From Paenibacillus sp. GP183 (GTDB lineage: Bacteria; Bacillota; Bacilli; Paenibacillales; NBRC-103111): a stretch of DNA of 64,000 bases. The stretch covers positions 2,418,001-2,482,000 of the forward strand of contig NZ_FNSW01000001.1 of NCBI RefSeq assembly GCF_900104695.1. Direction: 5' to 3'. Position numbers and translations under genes: made by a program. The notes under the pieces are model-generated. The model searched no databases, was not told the origin of the DNA, and saw only the letters and a program-made list of their open reading frames with translations. Shown piece by piece: positions 1 through 7,178 of this stretch (positions within the stretch are counted from its first letter, which is position 1; every line of letters starts with the position of its first letter).

Positions 1-878
1 TTTCCGCTGGATTGTTTATTTTGAATCGCAAAGCCCGGATGATTCTCCAGAGCAGGGTAATACACTTCTGCAATGAGCGGGTGTGTGAGCAAAAACTTCG
101 CTAATGCAGTCGCATTAAATTCATGCCGTTCCATACGAAGGGCTAATGTCTTCATACCTCTCATCAGCAGCCAGCTATCTTGAGGTCCAAGTACGGCTCC
201 AATGGAGTTGTGCAAAATGGCCATCTGCTCGGAAAGCTCTTTCCCCTTGGTCACGATCAGTCCGGCAAGCACATCATTATGTCCACCCAGGTATTTCGTG
301 GCGCTATGAATGATAATATCCGCACCCAGCTCAATAGGGCGTTGCAAGAATGGGGTCAGCAGTGTGTTATCGACAATGCTCACGATTCCTTTATTGCGAG
401 CCCAAGTACAAACCAGCTCAAGGTCAGTTACCATCATAAGCGGATTAGTTGGTGTTTCAACGACAATTCCTTTGGTATTTGGCTTGGCAGCTGCTTCAAG
501 GGCATCCATGTCGTTCGTATCGACATAGGTCGCGGTCACTCCAAATCTCGACATGATCTTCTCCAGCAAACGATAAGTGCCTCCATACAGATCAAGTGAA
601 ACAATCAGATGGTCGCCATGGCTGAACATCGCAAAGATCGTTTGCAGTGCGGCCATGCCTGATGAGCAGGCAAATCCCTGATCTCCGGATTCAAGCTGAG
701 CAATGGCTTGTTCAAGGATGGCCCGGGTAGGGTTCTTGGTCCGCGAATAATCAAAGCCTGTGCTCTGCCCGAGCTTGGGGTGACGAAATGCGGTGGACTG
801 ATAAATCGGAAAGCTGACGGCTCCGGTATCTGGATCGGACTGGGAGCCAATCTGGGCGAGATGACTTTCTATTTTCAT
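1..878 (-). CDS. metI: Cystathionine gamma-synthase / O-acetylhomoserine thiolyase, partial (3' end outside window)
   Basis: PLP-dependent enzyme of the Cys/Met metabolism family that joins an activated homoserine ester to cysteine or sulfide in methionine synthesis. The first 292 residues are visible (start MKIESHLAQIGS); the gene runs off the left edge. Seen: the N-terminal FDYSRTKNPTRAILE segment and the PLP-lysine motif HSATKYLGGHNDV, both typical of the family. The ATG at 878 lies 42 bases downstream of metA and shares its SAM riboswitch. The acetyl-specific MetA upstream suggests O-acetylhomoserine as substrate (inference). MetI and a MetB/MetZ-type name cannot be separated from sequence alone. 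Confidence 0.9.
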   Translation of the reverse strand, partial: MKIESHLAQIGSQSDPDTGAVSFPIYQSTAFRHPKLGQSTGFDYSRTKNPTRAILEQAIAQLESGDQGFACSSGMAALQTIFAMFSHGDHLIVSLDLYGGTYRLLEKIMSRFGVTATYVDTNDMDALEAAAKPNTKGIVVETPTNPLMMVTDLELVCTWARNKGIVSIVDNTLLTPFLQRPIELGADIIIHSATKYLGGHNDVLAGLIVTKGKELSEQMAILHNSIGAVLGPQDSWLLMRGMKTLALRMERHEFNATALAKFLLTHPLIAEVYYPALENHPGFAIQNKQSSG

Positions 879-920
879 AATCAATGCGCCTGCCTCTCTA
901 TAATAATAATCATGAAATCA

Positions 921-1832
921 CTAAATACTAAAATCATAAGGGGTTTCCTGGTACACATAATAATTGAGCCAATTCGAGAACAGCAGGTTGGCATGAGCTC
1001 GCCAGGTGATGTAAGGAGCTTTGGTTGGATCGTCATTGGGATAATAATTTTTGGGAACGGCGATCTCAAGCCCTTTATTGATGTCGCGGTCATATTCCCA
1101 CTTGAGCGTATGCCCGTCATATTCCGAATGTCCTGTCACAAAAATATGCTTGCCGTCCTTCGTTGCCGCGATATAAACGCCAGCCTCTGATGATTCCGAA
1201 AGTATTTCCAGATCCTTATGCTTCTGAATGTCCTCTTTGCGCACTTCCGTGTGTCGGGACTGGGGAACGAAGAAAACCTCGTCAAACCCGCGCAGCAGCT
1301 TGGTATTCACTACCTCTACCGAATGCGGGAACACACCAAACATTTTCTCTTCAAGCGGGTATTTGGGCACTCCAAAATGGTGATATAACCCGGCTTGCGC
1401 TGCCCAACAAATATGCAGGGTAGATGTCACATTGGCCTTGGTCCAATCCAGGATTTCCTGAAGCTCTTCCCAGTAATGCACATCCTTGAAATCCATTTGT
1501 TCAACCGGGGCGCCGGTGATGATCATTCCGTCCATTTTTTGATCCTTGATATCATCAAAGGTTTTATAGAACGTCTCCAGATGCTCGGCGGAGGTGTTCT
1601 TGGATAGGTGTGTTTTAGGATGTAAAAGCACAAATTCCACCTGCAAGGGAGTATTCCCGATCAACCGCAGAAGCTGTGTCTCCGTTGTTTCTTTGGTCGG
1701 CATCAGGTTCAGTAACGCTATGCGCAAGGGGCGAATATCCTGATGATAGGCAACGGATTCATCCATGGTGAAAATATTCTCTTGATTCAGTATTTCTTTA
1801 GCCGGCAGATTGTCTGGAATTTTAATCGGCAT
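921..1832 (-). CDS. metA: Homoserine O-acetyltransferase (MetA family)
   Basis: Activates homoserine with an acyl-CoA, the committed step of methionine synthesis; cytoplasmic. 303 residues from [10 protein letters not shown], chosen because GAAGGAGTGAGTGAG directly precedes this ATG and the family starts here; the reading frame stays open 48 bases further upstream without a comparable site. The nucleophile Cys142 sits in HICWAAQAG. Residue 111 in TGAPVEQM is Glu: in MetA enzymes Glu here goes with acetyl-CoA use and Gly with succinyl-CoA, so this is predicted to be an acetyltransferase despite the usual 'succinyltransferase' label. First gene of the metA-metI operon. Confidence 0.95.
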   Translation of the reverse strand: MPIKIPDNLPAKEILNQENIFTMDESVAYHQDIRPLRIALLNLMPTKETTETQLLRLIGNTPLQVEFVLLHPKTHLSKNTSAEHLETFYKTFDDIKDQKMDGMIITGAPVEQMDFKDVHYWEELQEILDWTKANVTSTLHICWAAQAGLYHHFGVPKYPLEEKMFGVFPHSVEVVNTKLLRGFDEVFFVPQSRHTEVRKEDIQKHKDLEILSESSEAGVYIAATKDGKHIFVTGHSEYDGHTLKWEYDRDINKGLEIAVPKNYYPNDDPTKAPYITWRAHANLLFSNWLNYYVYQETPYDFSI

Positions 1833-1861
1833 CTCACTCACTCCTTCAAATCGATTGAAAA

Positions 1862-1892
1862 CAAAAAATAGCCCTCTCAATAGAGAAAGGCC
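1862..1892 (-). terminator. Riboswitch expression-platform terminator before metA
   Basis: On the minus strand a GGCC(T)TTCTC / GAGAGGGCT stem with a four-base loop is followed by TTTTTTG, between the SAM aptamer and the metA ribosome binding site. This position and shape fit transcription attenuation by the S-box: SAM bound gives termination. Confidence 0.8.
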
Positions 1893-1915
1893 ATTCCTAA
1901 TAAACAGTCAATGTC

Positions 1916-2050
1916 CTCTCTCATCTCTCAGAAACAACGCCATAAACGCGCCTCTGCAAGAATTAGCACCGTTCATTCCTTTGCATCCAAAGGATTGTCG
2001 GTTGCCGGGTATCATCGGGCTAGTCCCTCCACCTACTCTTGATAAGAAAA
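1916..2050 (-). promoter_or_regulatory. SAM-I (S-box) riboswitch aptamer
   Basis: The minus strand carries the S-box consensus blocks in order: CTTATCAAGAG, AGGTGGAGGGACTAGCCC, GATGATACCCGGCAACC, and a closing CTGAGAGATGAG that pairs with the first block to form P1. It lies between a sigma-A-type promoter and the metA terminator, so it controls metA-metI in response to S-adenosylmethionine. Boundaries are approximate. Confidence 0.93.
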
Positions 2051-2070
2051 GTCTGTATTCTTTGTATTTA

Positions 2071-2098
2071 ATAATACAACAAATTGATCTGATGTCAA
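2071..2098 (-). promoter_or_regulatory. Promoter of the SAM riboswitch-metA-metI transcript
   Basis: Minus-strand TTGACA (2098-2093), 16-base spacer, TATTAT (2076-2071). Transcription would start about 15 bases before the S-box P1 strand. Confidence 0.75.
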
Positions 2099-2121
2099 TA
2101 ATTCCTGCTTAATTTTGATCC

Positions 2122-2149
2122 TTGAAGAATACAAATTGAGGTTTATACT
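2122..2149 (+). promoter_or_regulatory. Candidate promoter for the corA leader and corA
   Basis: TTGAAG (2122-2127), 16-base spacer, TATACT (2144-2149) on the plus strand, divergent from the metA promoter. A transcript from here would carry a roughly 185-base leader before corA, including the small ORF at 2198. Confidence 0.5.
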
Positions 2150-2197
2150 AGACAAGCAAGTATGGGATCTTATCAACGAATAAAGGGGGGAACACGC

Positions 2198-2293
2198 ATG
2201 GACGGGGAACCGAGGAGTAGAAGCTTAATCAAAGCATTACAAATTCATAAAGTCGGAATGCTGCCGGTACTCTATTCATGCGTGTCTTCTTAA
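2198..2293 (+). CDS. Possible 31-residue leader peptide / small protein upstream of corA
   Basis: ATG at 2198 is preceded by AAAGGGGGGAACACGC, a strong ribosome binding site at good spacing, and opens 31 codons (MDGEPRSRSLIKALQIHK...) ending in TAA at 2293. It ends 48 bases before the corA start. The only structure between them is a small GCCGA-GTT-TCGGC hairpin. Upstream leader peptides are known for some Mg transporter genes in enterobacteria, but no homology is claimed. It could be a chance ORF; the Shine-Dalgarno sequence is the main support. Confidence 0.4.
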   Translation: MDGEPRSRSLIKALQIHKVGMLPVLYSCVSS

Positions 2294-2341
2294 GATACGC
2301 CGAGTTTCGGCTGCTTCCAATCCACAAAGGAGTGGAGACAG

Positions 2342-3277
2342 GTGAAAGCACGGTGGGTTCAGGACGGCGTATTTACATTGATTGAAGATATTAGCGTCAC
2401 GCTGACACCTCCCGAAAGCGGTTTTTATTGGATTGATGCAGGCATTGAGGATTTGGAAGTACTCCAGCCTTTGTTTCATCTGCATGATCTGGCCGTAGAG
2501 GATTGTTTAAGCGAGGAAGAACAGCGACCTAAGATTGAGATTTATGATTCACACTATTTTGTAGTTATAAACAGCATACGATTTGATGATGAGGAGATAT
2601 TTCTCCGTGCACTGAATATATTTCTAGGCAAGCATTTCATTATAACGGTTACTCGTCAAAAGATTAGAGAAATTCGTGCGCTCAAGCCTTTTCTCTGGGA
2701 AGAGGAAGTGAACAGCGCAGACCGATTCCTGTACCATTTAGTCGATCTCGTGGTCGATAACTATGTTGCTGTAGGCGACCGGATTGAGGATAAGATTGAG
2801 AAGCTGGAAGAAGATATCCTGATGAGGACGAAGAAATCGCATTTGAACGAGATCATCGGACTGCGCGGGGAAATCCTGTGGCTGAAGAAGGTGCTCGTTC
2901 CGCAGCGCGATGTCATCGCTACGCTCAACAAGAAGGAACTGCGGCTCATCAGCCATCAGCTGCAAAAATATTTCGGCGACATTCACGAAAATGCAGTGAA
3001 AATCGTCGACACGTTTGATACGCTGCGCGACTTGATGGGCAACTTGCGAGAAGCCTATCAGTCCAGCGTCGCTAACCGAGCGAACGAAATCATGAGGGTG
3101 TTCACGGCGCTCACGACGATCTTTATGCCGCTCACCTTCATTACCGGCGTATTCGGGATGAACTTTGATAATATTCTGGGCCTGCATTTTGCCCACGGTG
3201 ATGAGATTGTGATAGCTTTTATGGTCTTTCTAGGTATCGGCATGTACGTGTTTTTTCGCAAAAAAGAGTGGCTCTGA
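2342..3277 (+). CDS. corA: CorA-type magnesium/cobalt transport protein
   Basis: Divalent-cation channel of the 2-TM GxN family, 311 residues, the usual length. An acidic cytoplasmic N-terminal domain is followed by a long helix (about residues 150-250) and two C-terminal membrane segments. The signature GMN is at about 272-274 in FGMNFDNI, between them, with the typical Lys/Glu-rich tail. The start is GTG, supported by AAAGGAGTGGAGACAG just upstream. The gene is convergent with the coiled-coil gene, sharing a terminator. No M-box was recognised in the leader; see the small ORF at 2198. Confidence 0.93.
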   Translation: MKARWVQDGVFTLIEDISVTLTPPESGFYWIDAGIEDLEVLQPLFHLHDLAVEDCLSEEEQRPKIEIYDSHYFVVINSIRFDDEEIFLRALNIFLGKHFIITVTRQKIREIRALKPFLWEEEVNSADRFLYHLVDLVVDNYVAVGDRIEDKIEKLEEDILMRTKKSHLNEIIGLRGEILWLKKVLVPQRDVIATLNKKELRLISHQLQKYFGDIHENAVKIVDTFDTLRDLMGNLREAYQSSVANRANEIMRVFTALTTIFMPLTFITGVFGMNFDNILGLHFAHGDEIVIAFMVFLGIGMYVFFRKKEWL

Positions 3278-3293
3278 GAGTCACTCTTTTTTT
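3266..3293. terminator. Bidirectional terminator between corA and the coiled-coil gene
   Basis: AGAGTGGCT-CTGAG-AGTCACTCT hairpin flanked by A-run and T-run, so it can end both the plus (corA) and the minus transcript. Its left arm lies inside the last codons of corA. Confidence 0.8.
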
Positions 3294-3594
3294 AAGGTTT
3301 AGGTATGGTCATCTCGGCGACTTGAACCATGGTTACGTCCAAATCGGTTTCAATCAGTTTTATACGTCGATCTAGCTTCTTGAAGTTCACGTCTGTTTCA
3401 CTGCGGAAGGTGTGCAGGATATCCTTGGTTTCTCCCAGATCCTCTTTCACTTCTTTGATTTCGGCTCTCACTTCTTTGAGTTCGGCTCTCACTTCTTTCA
3501 TATCGCTCGATAATTCCTCAACACGAGCATTCGTATTTCCGACCATTTGAATTAGAGTACCGATCATATCCTCGAGTCTTTGGAAATCACTCAT
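3292..3594 (-). CDS. Small coiled-coil protein of unknown function
   Basis: 100 residues, start ATG preceded by GAGGTGAGTGTGAA. The middle (about residues 25-80) is charged heptad sequence, with a tandem LKEVRAE/IKEV unit also visible at DNA level as a 21-base repeat, so it should form a long coiled coil. There is no signal peptide or membrane segment and no catalytic motif. Similar short coiled-coil proteins are common in Bacillales. It is monocistronic, convergent with corA and downstream of the HRDC gene terminator. Confidence 0.75.
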   Translation of the reverse strand: MSDFQRLEDMIGTLIQMVGNTNARVEELSSDMKEVRAELKEVRAEIKEVKEDLGETKDILHTFRSETDVNFKKLDRRIKLIETDLDVTMVQVAEMTIPKP

Positions 3595-3657
3595 TTCACA
3601 CTCACCTCTTGATCATTATAGCATATGTTGCTAGAAAACATTGCTAGATTTTACGAC

Positions 3658-3684
3658 AAAGGAGCGGCTGAGAGCCGCTCCTTT
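3658..3684 (-). terminator. Terminator downstream of the HRDC-domain gene
   Basis: Perfect 12-bp inverted repeat AAAGGAGCGGCT-GAG-AGCCGCTCCTTT beginning 17 bases after the stop of the minus-strand HRDC gene. The T-run is weak (CTTTGTC), but the stem is very stable. Confidence 0.65.
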
Positions 3685-3700
3685 CCAGTTCCGCCGCAGC

Positions 3701-4700
3701 TTAGCTGGCGCGGGAATTCATGCTTTCCTTTTCCTTGCGGAAACGCAGACGAAGCAGGCGCAGCCATTCATAGGCGCGGTCCAAATCCTTATCTTTGAGC
3801 TCATTAGCGGCAAAGATACGGTGGAGTACAGGCTTCAAATAACGGTCGCCTTCGGTTTCAAAAGCGTTCCAGGCTTTGATCTGATCCTCCTCCGATATCG
3901 CAGCTAGCTCAGCCTCCACCAACGGCTCCATATCGTAGCCTTCTCGCTCCAGTTCCTCTATCCAAAGCAGCAAATCTCTGCGCTGCATCGATAGACCTGC
4001 CTGCAGGCTATCCAAGCTAGCTCCTCCGGCAACCATCTCCAGCAGCTTGCGCTTGTTTGTCTCCTTGTCGAGCTCCACCCGTACTTTTTGTTCCTTTTGC
4101 TCAAGGACCCATGCCTCAAACTTGTTCATATCGATCGACCGGGTCACCCAATCCAGCGGGAAACTCGTTTCTCTCTGAAGCTCGCCTGTCAGCTTCAAAA
4201 TATCCGTGCCGTACATGGCTGTTTTTTGCTCACCGAATCCGGGGATCTGCAATAGCTCCTCCATAGACTGTGGAAGGAAAGCGGAAATGATCCGCAGCAC
4301 ACGGTTTGTTGCTAATATAAAAGGTGCTTTACCTTCCCTTGAAGCTTGTTCCCTTCTCCACTTTCTCAGGCCCCTCATTGGGATTCAGCTCACTGTAGTA
4401 ATAAAGCATCTGCGTCAGTTTGGCTTTACCTGATAATCCTTGTGAGGCGTCCCACTCACCATTTACCAAAGGACGAAATCCTTGACGGATCTTGTCCTTC
4501 AGCCCGAGGCGAAATGCGGTCAACAGCTCGTCCCAGCTTACGCCTTGATACCAACTGTCTTGCAGCACCTTGCCGCTCTCACCAGCCTCGCTCCAAAACA
4601 CGTTCCATACCCCTTGCTCCTCACCGATGGTGACTTGTGCCGATTTCACTCTGTCCTCCTCAACCTGCTTCTCCAGGGTGTTCAAAAATACGACGTTCAT
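3701..4700 (-). pseudogene. HRDC-domain protein, split by a one-base frameshift
   Basis: Two overlapping reading frames make one protein. Frame one (4700-4329) starts MNVVFLNTLEKQ after AGGAGGAATGGA and runs to SELNPNE. Frame two resumes with LRKWRREQASREGKAP and carries the HRDC fold (nucleic-acid-binding helical domain of RecQ/RNase D type: NRVLRIISAFLPQ, LLQIPGFGEQKTAMYG). Dropping one G from the GGGG run at 4374-4371 joins them as NPNE-GLRKW with no stop and gives 333 codons, the expected shape of a single gene. This is either a real recent inactivation or a homopolymer sequencing error. Function unknown; HRDC proteins usually bind DNA or RNA. Confidence 0.8.
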
Positions 4701-4731
4701 TCCATTCCTCCTAGTGGAAATATAGCTTCAG

Positions 4732-4775
4732 AAAACAAAAAGCACCCCTCCTACGATGACGTCGGAGAGGTGCTT
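4732..4775 (-). terminator. Intrinsic terminator in the leader of the HRDC gene
   Basis: Minus strand: AAGCACCTCTCC, 12-base loop, GGAGGGGTGCTT (one mismatch) followed by TTTTTGTTTT, lying between a possible promoter (4796-4825) and the HRDC ribosome binding site. No other minus-strand gene lies upstream, so it either attenuates the HRDC gene or stops antisense transcription. Confidence 0.65.
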
Positions 4776-4795
4776 CCTCTTTCTAAATTATCCAA

Positions 4796-4825
4796 ATGAT
4801 ACCATAAAATCCATAGTCATTGCAA
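4796..4825 (-). promoter_or_regulatory. Candidate promoter of the HRDC gene
   Basis: Minus strand TTGCAA (4825-4820), 18-base spacer, TATCAT (4801-4796). Transcription would begin a few bases before the terminator hairpin at 4775. Confidence 0.45.
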
Positions 4826-4896
4826 CACGTTTTTATTTTGTTCGCCAACATTTTCAGGTATACTGAAGAAACAGGATAAGGATGGAGGAACAAGGC

Positions 4897-5190
4897 ATGT
4901 CTGATTTTGATTATTTATATGACCATACGGAGGAAACCTCGACCCGTTTTGTTTGTTTTGTAGGGGAGAGCTTGCGCCGCTTTGATATAGCGATCATGTC
5001 ATCAACTCGTTATTATGGAAAAAAATTGGTGATTGACCTGCAGTCAGGACGCAGCGCAGTCATCGGGCCGGATGATTTGGAAGCAGAAGGCTATCTGGAA
5101 TATGCGTTCAAAATTAATGAAGAAGAAGCTCAGGAGCTGGAAAGCTTTTTGTCGCAGGTTATCGGAAGCGTAAATTTCACGGATATTTAA
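4897..5190 (+). CDS. DUF3055 domain-containing protein
   Basis: 97 residues, soluble and acidic; start MSDFDYLYDHTEETSTR. An in-frame ATG 15 bases upstream was rejected because GGAGG overlaps it and sits correctly for the ATG at 4897. The pattern TRYYGKKLVIDLQSGR ... IGPDDLEAEGYLEYAF matches the DUF3055 family of Bacillales, whose function is unknown. It is followed 43 bases later by another small gene and probably co-transcribed, with a shared terminator at 5517. Confidence 0.85.
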   Translation: MSDFDYLYDHTEETSTRFVCFVGESLRRFDIAIMSSTRYYGKKLVIDLQSGRSAVIGPDDLEAEGYLEYAFKINEEEAQELESFLSQVIGSVNFTDI

Positions 5191-5233
5191 CCACCCTTTG
5201 AGGAAGACTGGAAAAAGCGAGGAGGCTGTTTCT

Positions 5234-5506
5234 ATGACCAAAGATGGTTTTATGGATGAGAAGCGTGATGAATTTACAGATGTGTCAACGGTTGAATCAC
5301 AACGTAATGATTTAACGGCGGAAGAATTCCCGGAAGGACCTTACGGTTCAGCCATAGAGGCGGAATTTTTGGGCAAAAGCACTCCTTGGCGCAGAGATCA
5401 ACGGCCGCCTAATTCCTTTACCTATGAAAATCGCGAATTTCATGCCGGCAGGCCGCGGGAATATCCAGGTGACCATCCATTACACAATGATGACAAAGAA
5501 GAGTAG
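5234..5506 (+). CDS. Small conserved hydrophilic protein, function unknown
   Basis: 90 residues starting MTKDGFMDEKRDEF; GAGGAGG lies 8 bases before this ATG, which decides it over an upstream in-frame ATG. Very acidic N-terminus, then a Pro/Arg-rich C-terminus (RRDQRPPNSFTYENREFH, PGDHPLHND). I recall similar small 'cytosolic' proteins in Paenibacillus but cannot assign a role. No signal peptide or membrane segment. Second gene after DUF3055. Confidence 0.75.
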   Translation: MTKDGFMDEKRDEFTDVSTVESQRNDLTAEEFPEGPYGSAIEAEFLGKSTPWRRDQRPPNSFTYENREFHAGRPREYPGDHPLHNDDKEE

Positions 5507-5516
5507 ATACAAATTG

Positions 5517-5554
5517 AAGTCAGTCTAACCTCCACGGACGCGGCTGGCTTTTTC
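5517..5554 (+). terminator. Terminator after the DUF3055 operon
   Basis: AAGTCAGTC pairs with GGCTGGCTT (9 bp including G-U pairs), loop of 16, followed by TTTTT. Confidence 0.7.
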
Positions 5555-5604
5555 CATTCCGGAATCATCATTTATCTAAAATACACATGGTTCAGTTCTT
5601 AATA

Positions 5605-5632
5605 TTGACATATCTAGAAATATAGATATAAT
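5605..5632 (+). promoter_or_regulatory. Promoter with embedded palindromic operator for the ArsR-type gene
   Basis: TTGACA (5605-5610), 16-base spacer, TATAAT (5627-5632). The spacer contains the perfect inverted repeat TATCTA-GAAATA-TAGATA (5611-5628). The ATG at 5639 is seven bases after the -10, about where transcription should start, so the mRNA may be leaderless. A related palindrome stands at 6001-6024. Confidence 0.75.
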
Positions 5633-5638
5633 AAAAGT

Positions 5639-5950
5639 ATGAAAAACATGATGATATTTAAAGTATTGTCCAATGAAGCCCGACGTCAAATTTTAGAATG
5701 GCTAAAGCATCCTGAAGAAAATTTCGATCCTCAACTATACTTACCTAAAGACGCCGACTTCAAAGGGGGGATTTGCGTCGGCAGTATTCAGACTAAATCC
5801 GGATTAACGCAATCTGTCGTTTCAAGCTATTTGTCGATGATGCAGAAAGCTGATCTTTTAGAATCCAGACGTTACGGTCAATGGACTTACTATCGGAGAA
5901 ATGAAAAAACGATACGTGAATTTACTGAATACATTCAAAATGAATTATAG
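5639..5950 (+). CDS. ArsR-family winged-helix transcriptional regulator
   Basis: 103 residues: FKVLSNEARRQILEWLKHPEE, then GSIQTKSGLTQSVVSSYLSMMQ (recognition helix region) and ADLLESRRYGQWTYYRRNE (wing), the ArsR/HxlR-type HTH layout. Only one Cys (in GGICVGSI), so classic metal sensing is not evident. No Shine-Dalgarno sequence precedes the ATG, consistent with a leaderless transcript; in-frame ATGs at 5648 and 5651 are alternatives. It probably represses itself and the EthD-MFS pair through the shared palindromes (inference). Confidence 0.88.
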   Translation: MKNMMIFKVLSNEARRQILEWLKHPEENFDPQLYLPKDADFKGGICVGSIQTKSGLTQSVVSSYLSMMQKADLLESRRYGQWTYYRRNEKTIREFTEYIQNEL

Positions 5951-6000
5951 GCTTGCCTGAAATCTTGGCAAGATCCTATAATTTTGTTTTACACTAGTTA

Positions 6001-6024
6001 ATCTATATTTTCAGATATATAGAT
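6001..6024 (+). promoter_or_regulatory. Palindromic operator upstream of the EthD-MFS genes
   Basis: Perfect inverted repeat ATCTATAT-(8)-ATATAGAT, sharing the TATCTA/TAGATA core of the palindrome in the ArsR-gene promoter. A short CTTGCC/GGCAAG hairpin (5952-5972) after the regulator gene may be a weak terminator; no clear -35/-10 pair could be fixed here. Confidence 0.55.
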
Positions 6025-6084
6025 ATATGTATCGATTCCAACATTAAGGCTAAATTAAAATAACACGAGGGAGGCAGCAAAAGC

Positions 6085-7110
6085 ATGAACCATCGAAAAC
6101 CACACGAGGTTGAACATTCCCATCGCCAGCCTTATCTGACTAACTACCATTCAAACCGGAATCCATTAACGGTTTTAGCATCATTATTATCTCGCGCAGA
6201 CAACTCGCCGCTGAGTCAACGCCGCCGCGATCCGAACAACCTTCTTGATAGTGAAGGTAATGTAATAACAGATCCCGCCGAGTCATCGCACAATCTTGCT
6301 TTAACGTCCGATCCAAATATCAGTTATGAAAAATGGGCAGAGTATTGGCGCAAAGTTCACGGTCCCCGCTTTATCTATGCACAAGATACTGAAGATGGGA
6401 AGATTCGACAGCTTATTCGTTATGATCAGGTACACCGCTTTTCCGGTGGACCAACTAATTTCACCGCACCTCCCTACATGGCCCCAACCGACGAAACTGG
6501 CGAACTGTTCGATACGGTCATCGGCCACATTCCGGAATATAGACGACCGCAATGGGATGGCATGGCCTACCTCGCTTTTGAGACGCCAGAGGAGCTGAAA
6601 GCCGTTTTAAGCCAAGAGAACCTCCAGACGAAAATTCTTCCTGAAGACCAGGCAATCTTTCGGGAGTTGGCTCCTGTTGTTTCGATGGAACACATTATAT
6701 TGCCTAGCGTAACGCAGCGAGACCCGATCCTGCTGGTGAAAACTCATCGTAAACAAGAAGGAATGAGTCGGTTGGAGTTTCAGGAGTACTGGCTCCACCA
6801 ACATGCGGATCTTGTCCTTGCGAAGCTCGCGACACATAAATATGTAAAGCGTTACGCGCAGCTGCATAATGTAGGTCCGATATCGGAAGGAGAGCCATTT
6901 TGGCATCGAGCAGGAAGTCAAATTGATGGAATAACAATCATGGCATTTGCCAATATAAACGATGTGGAAGATTTTCTGATGACGATTGATTATAAAGAAA
7001 TAGAAGCGGATGAACACCGGGTCACCGATCCGGAAAAATCTGAATATTGGACTGCGTTGAACTACAATGTAGTTAACCGTGTTTATCCTGAACACGCAAC
7101 GAGAGGGTAG
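6085..7110 (+). CDS. EthD domain-containing protein (dimeric alpha/beta-barrel)
   Basis: 341 residues, ribosome binding site GGGAGGC. After a Pro/Asn-rich N-terminus there are two ferredoxin-like segments: one around residues 75-195 (ISYEKWAEYWRKVHGP ... FETPEELKAVL) and a second around 210-335 (MSRLEFQEYWLHQHADLV ... DVEDFLMTIDYKEIEADE). Each shows the EthD pattern of an EYW-x-x-HxP/HAD turn and a distal acidic helix. EthD-like proteins include small-molecule monooxygenases and cyclases; the substrate is unknown here. Paired with an MFS transporter and a local repressor, which suggests handling of a small toxic compound or metabolite. Confidence 0.8.
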   Translation: MNHRKPHEVEHSHRQPYLTNYHSNRNPLTVLASLLSRADNSPLSQRRRDPNNLLDSEGNVITDPAESSHNLALTSDPNISYEKWAEYWRKVHGPRFIYAQDTEDGKIRQLIRYDQVHRFSGGPTNFTAPPYMAPTDETGELFDTVIGHIPEYRRPQWDGMAYLAFETPEELKAVLSQENLQTKILPEDQAIFRELAPVVSMEHIILPSVTQRDPILLVKTHRKQEGMSRLEFQEYWLHQHADLVLAKLATHKYVKRYAQLHNVGPISEGEPFWHRAGSQIDGITIMAFANINDVEDFLMTIDYKEIEADEHRVTDPEKSEYWTALNYNVVNRVYPEHATRG

Positions 7111-7178
7111 CCCCTACAGCTGAGTCCTAATTTCGATAAAACCGCTAGTCGTTAGATTGCAAGAAAGGAATAGATATT

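Noticed and set aside
605-850. 81-residue minus-strand frame at the left edge
   Set aside because: Lies in another frame inside metI, whose protein reads continuously from 878.
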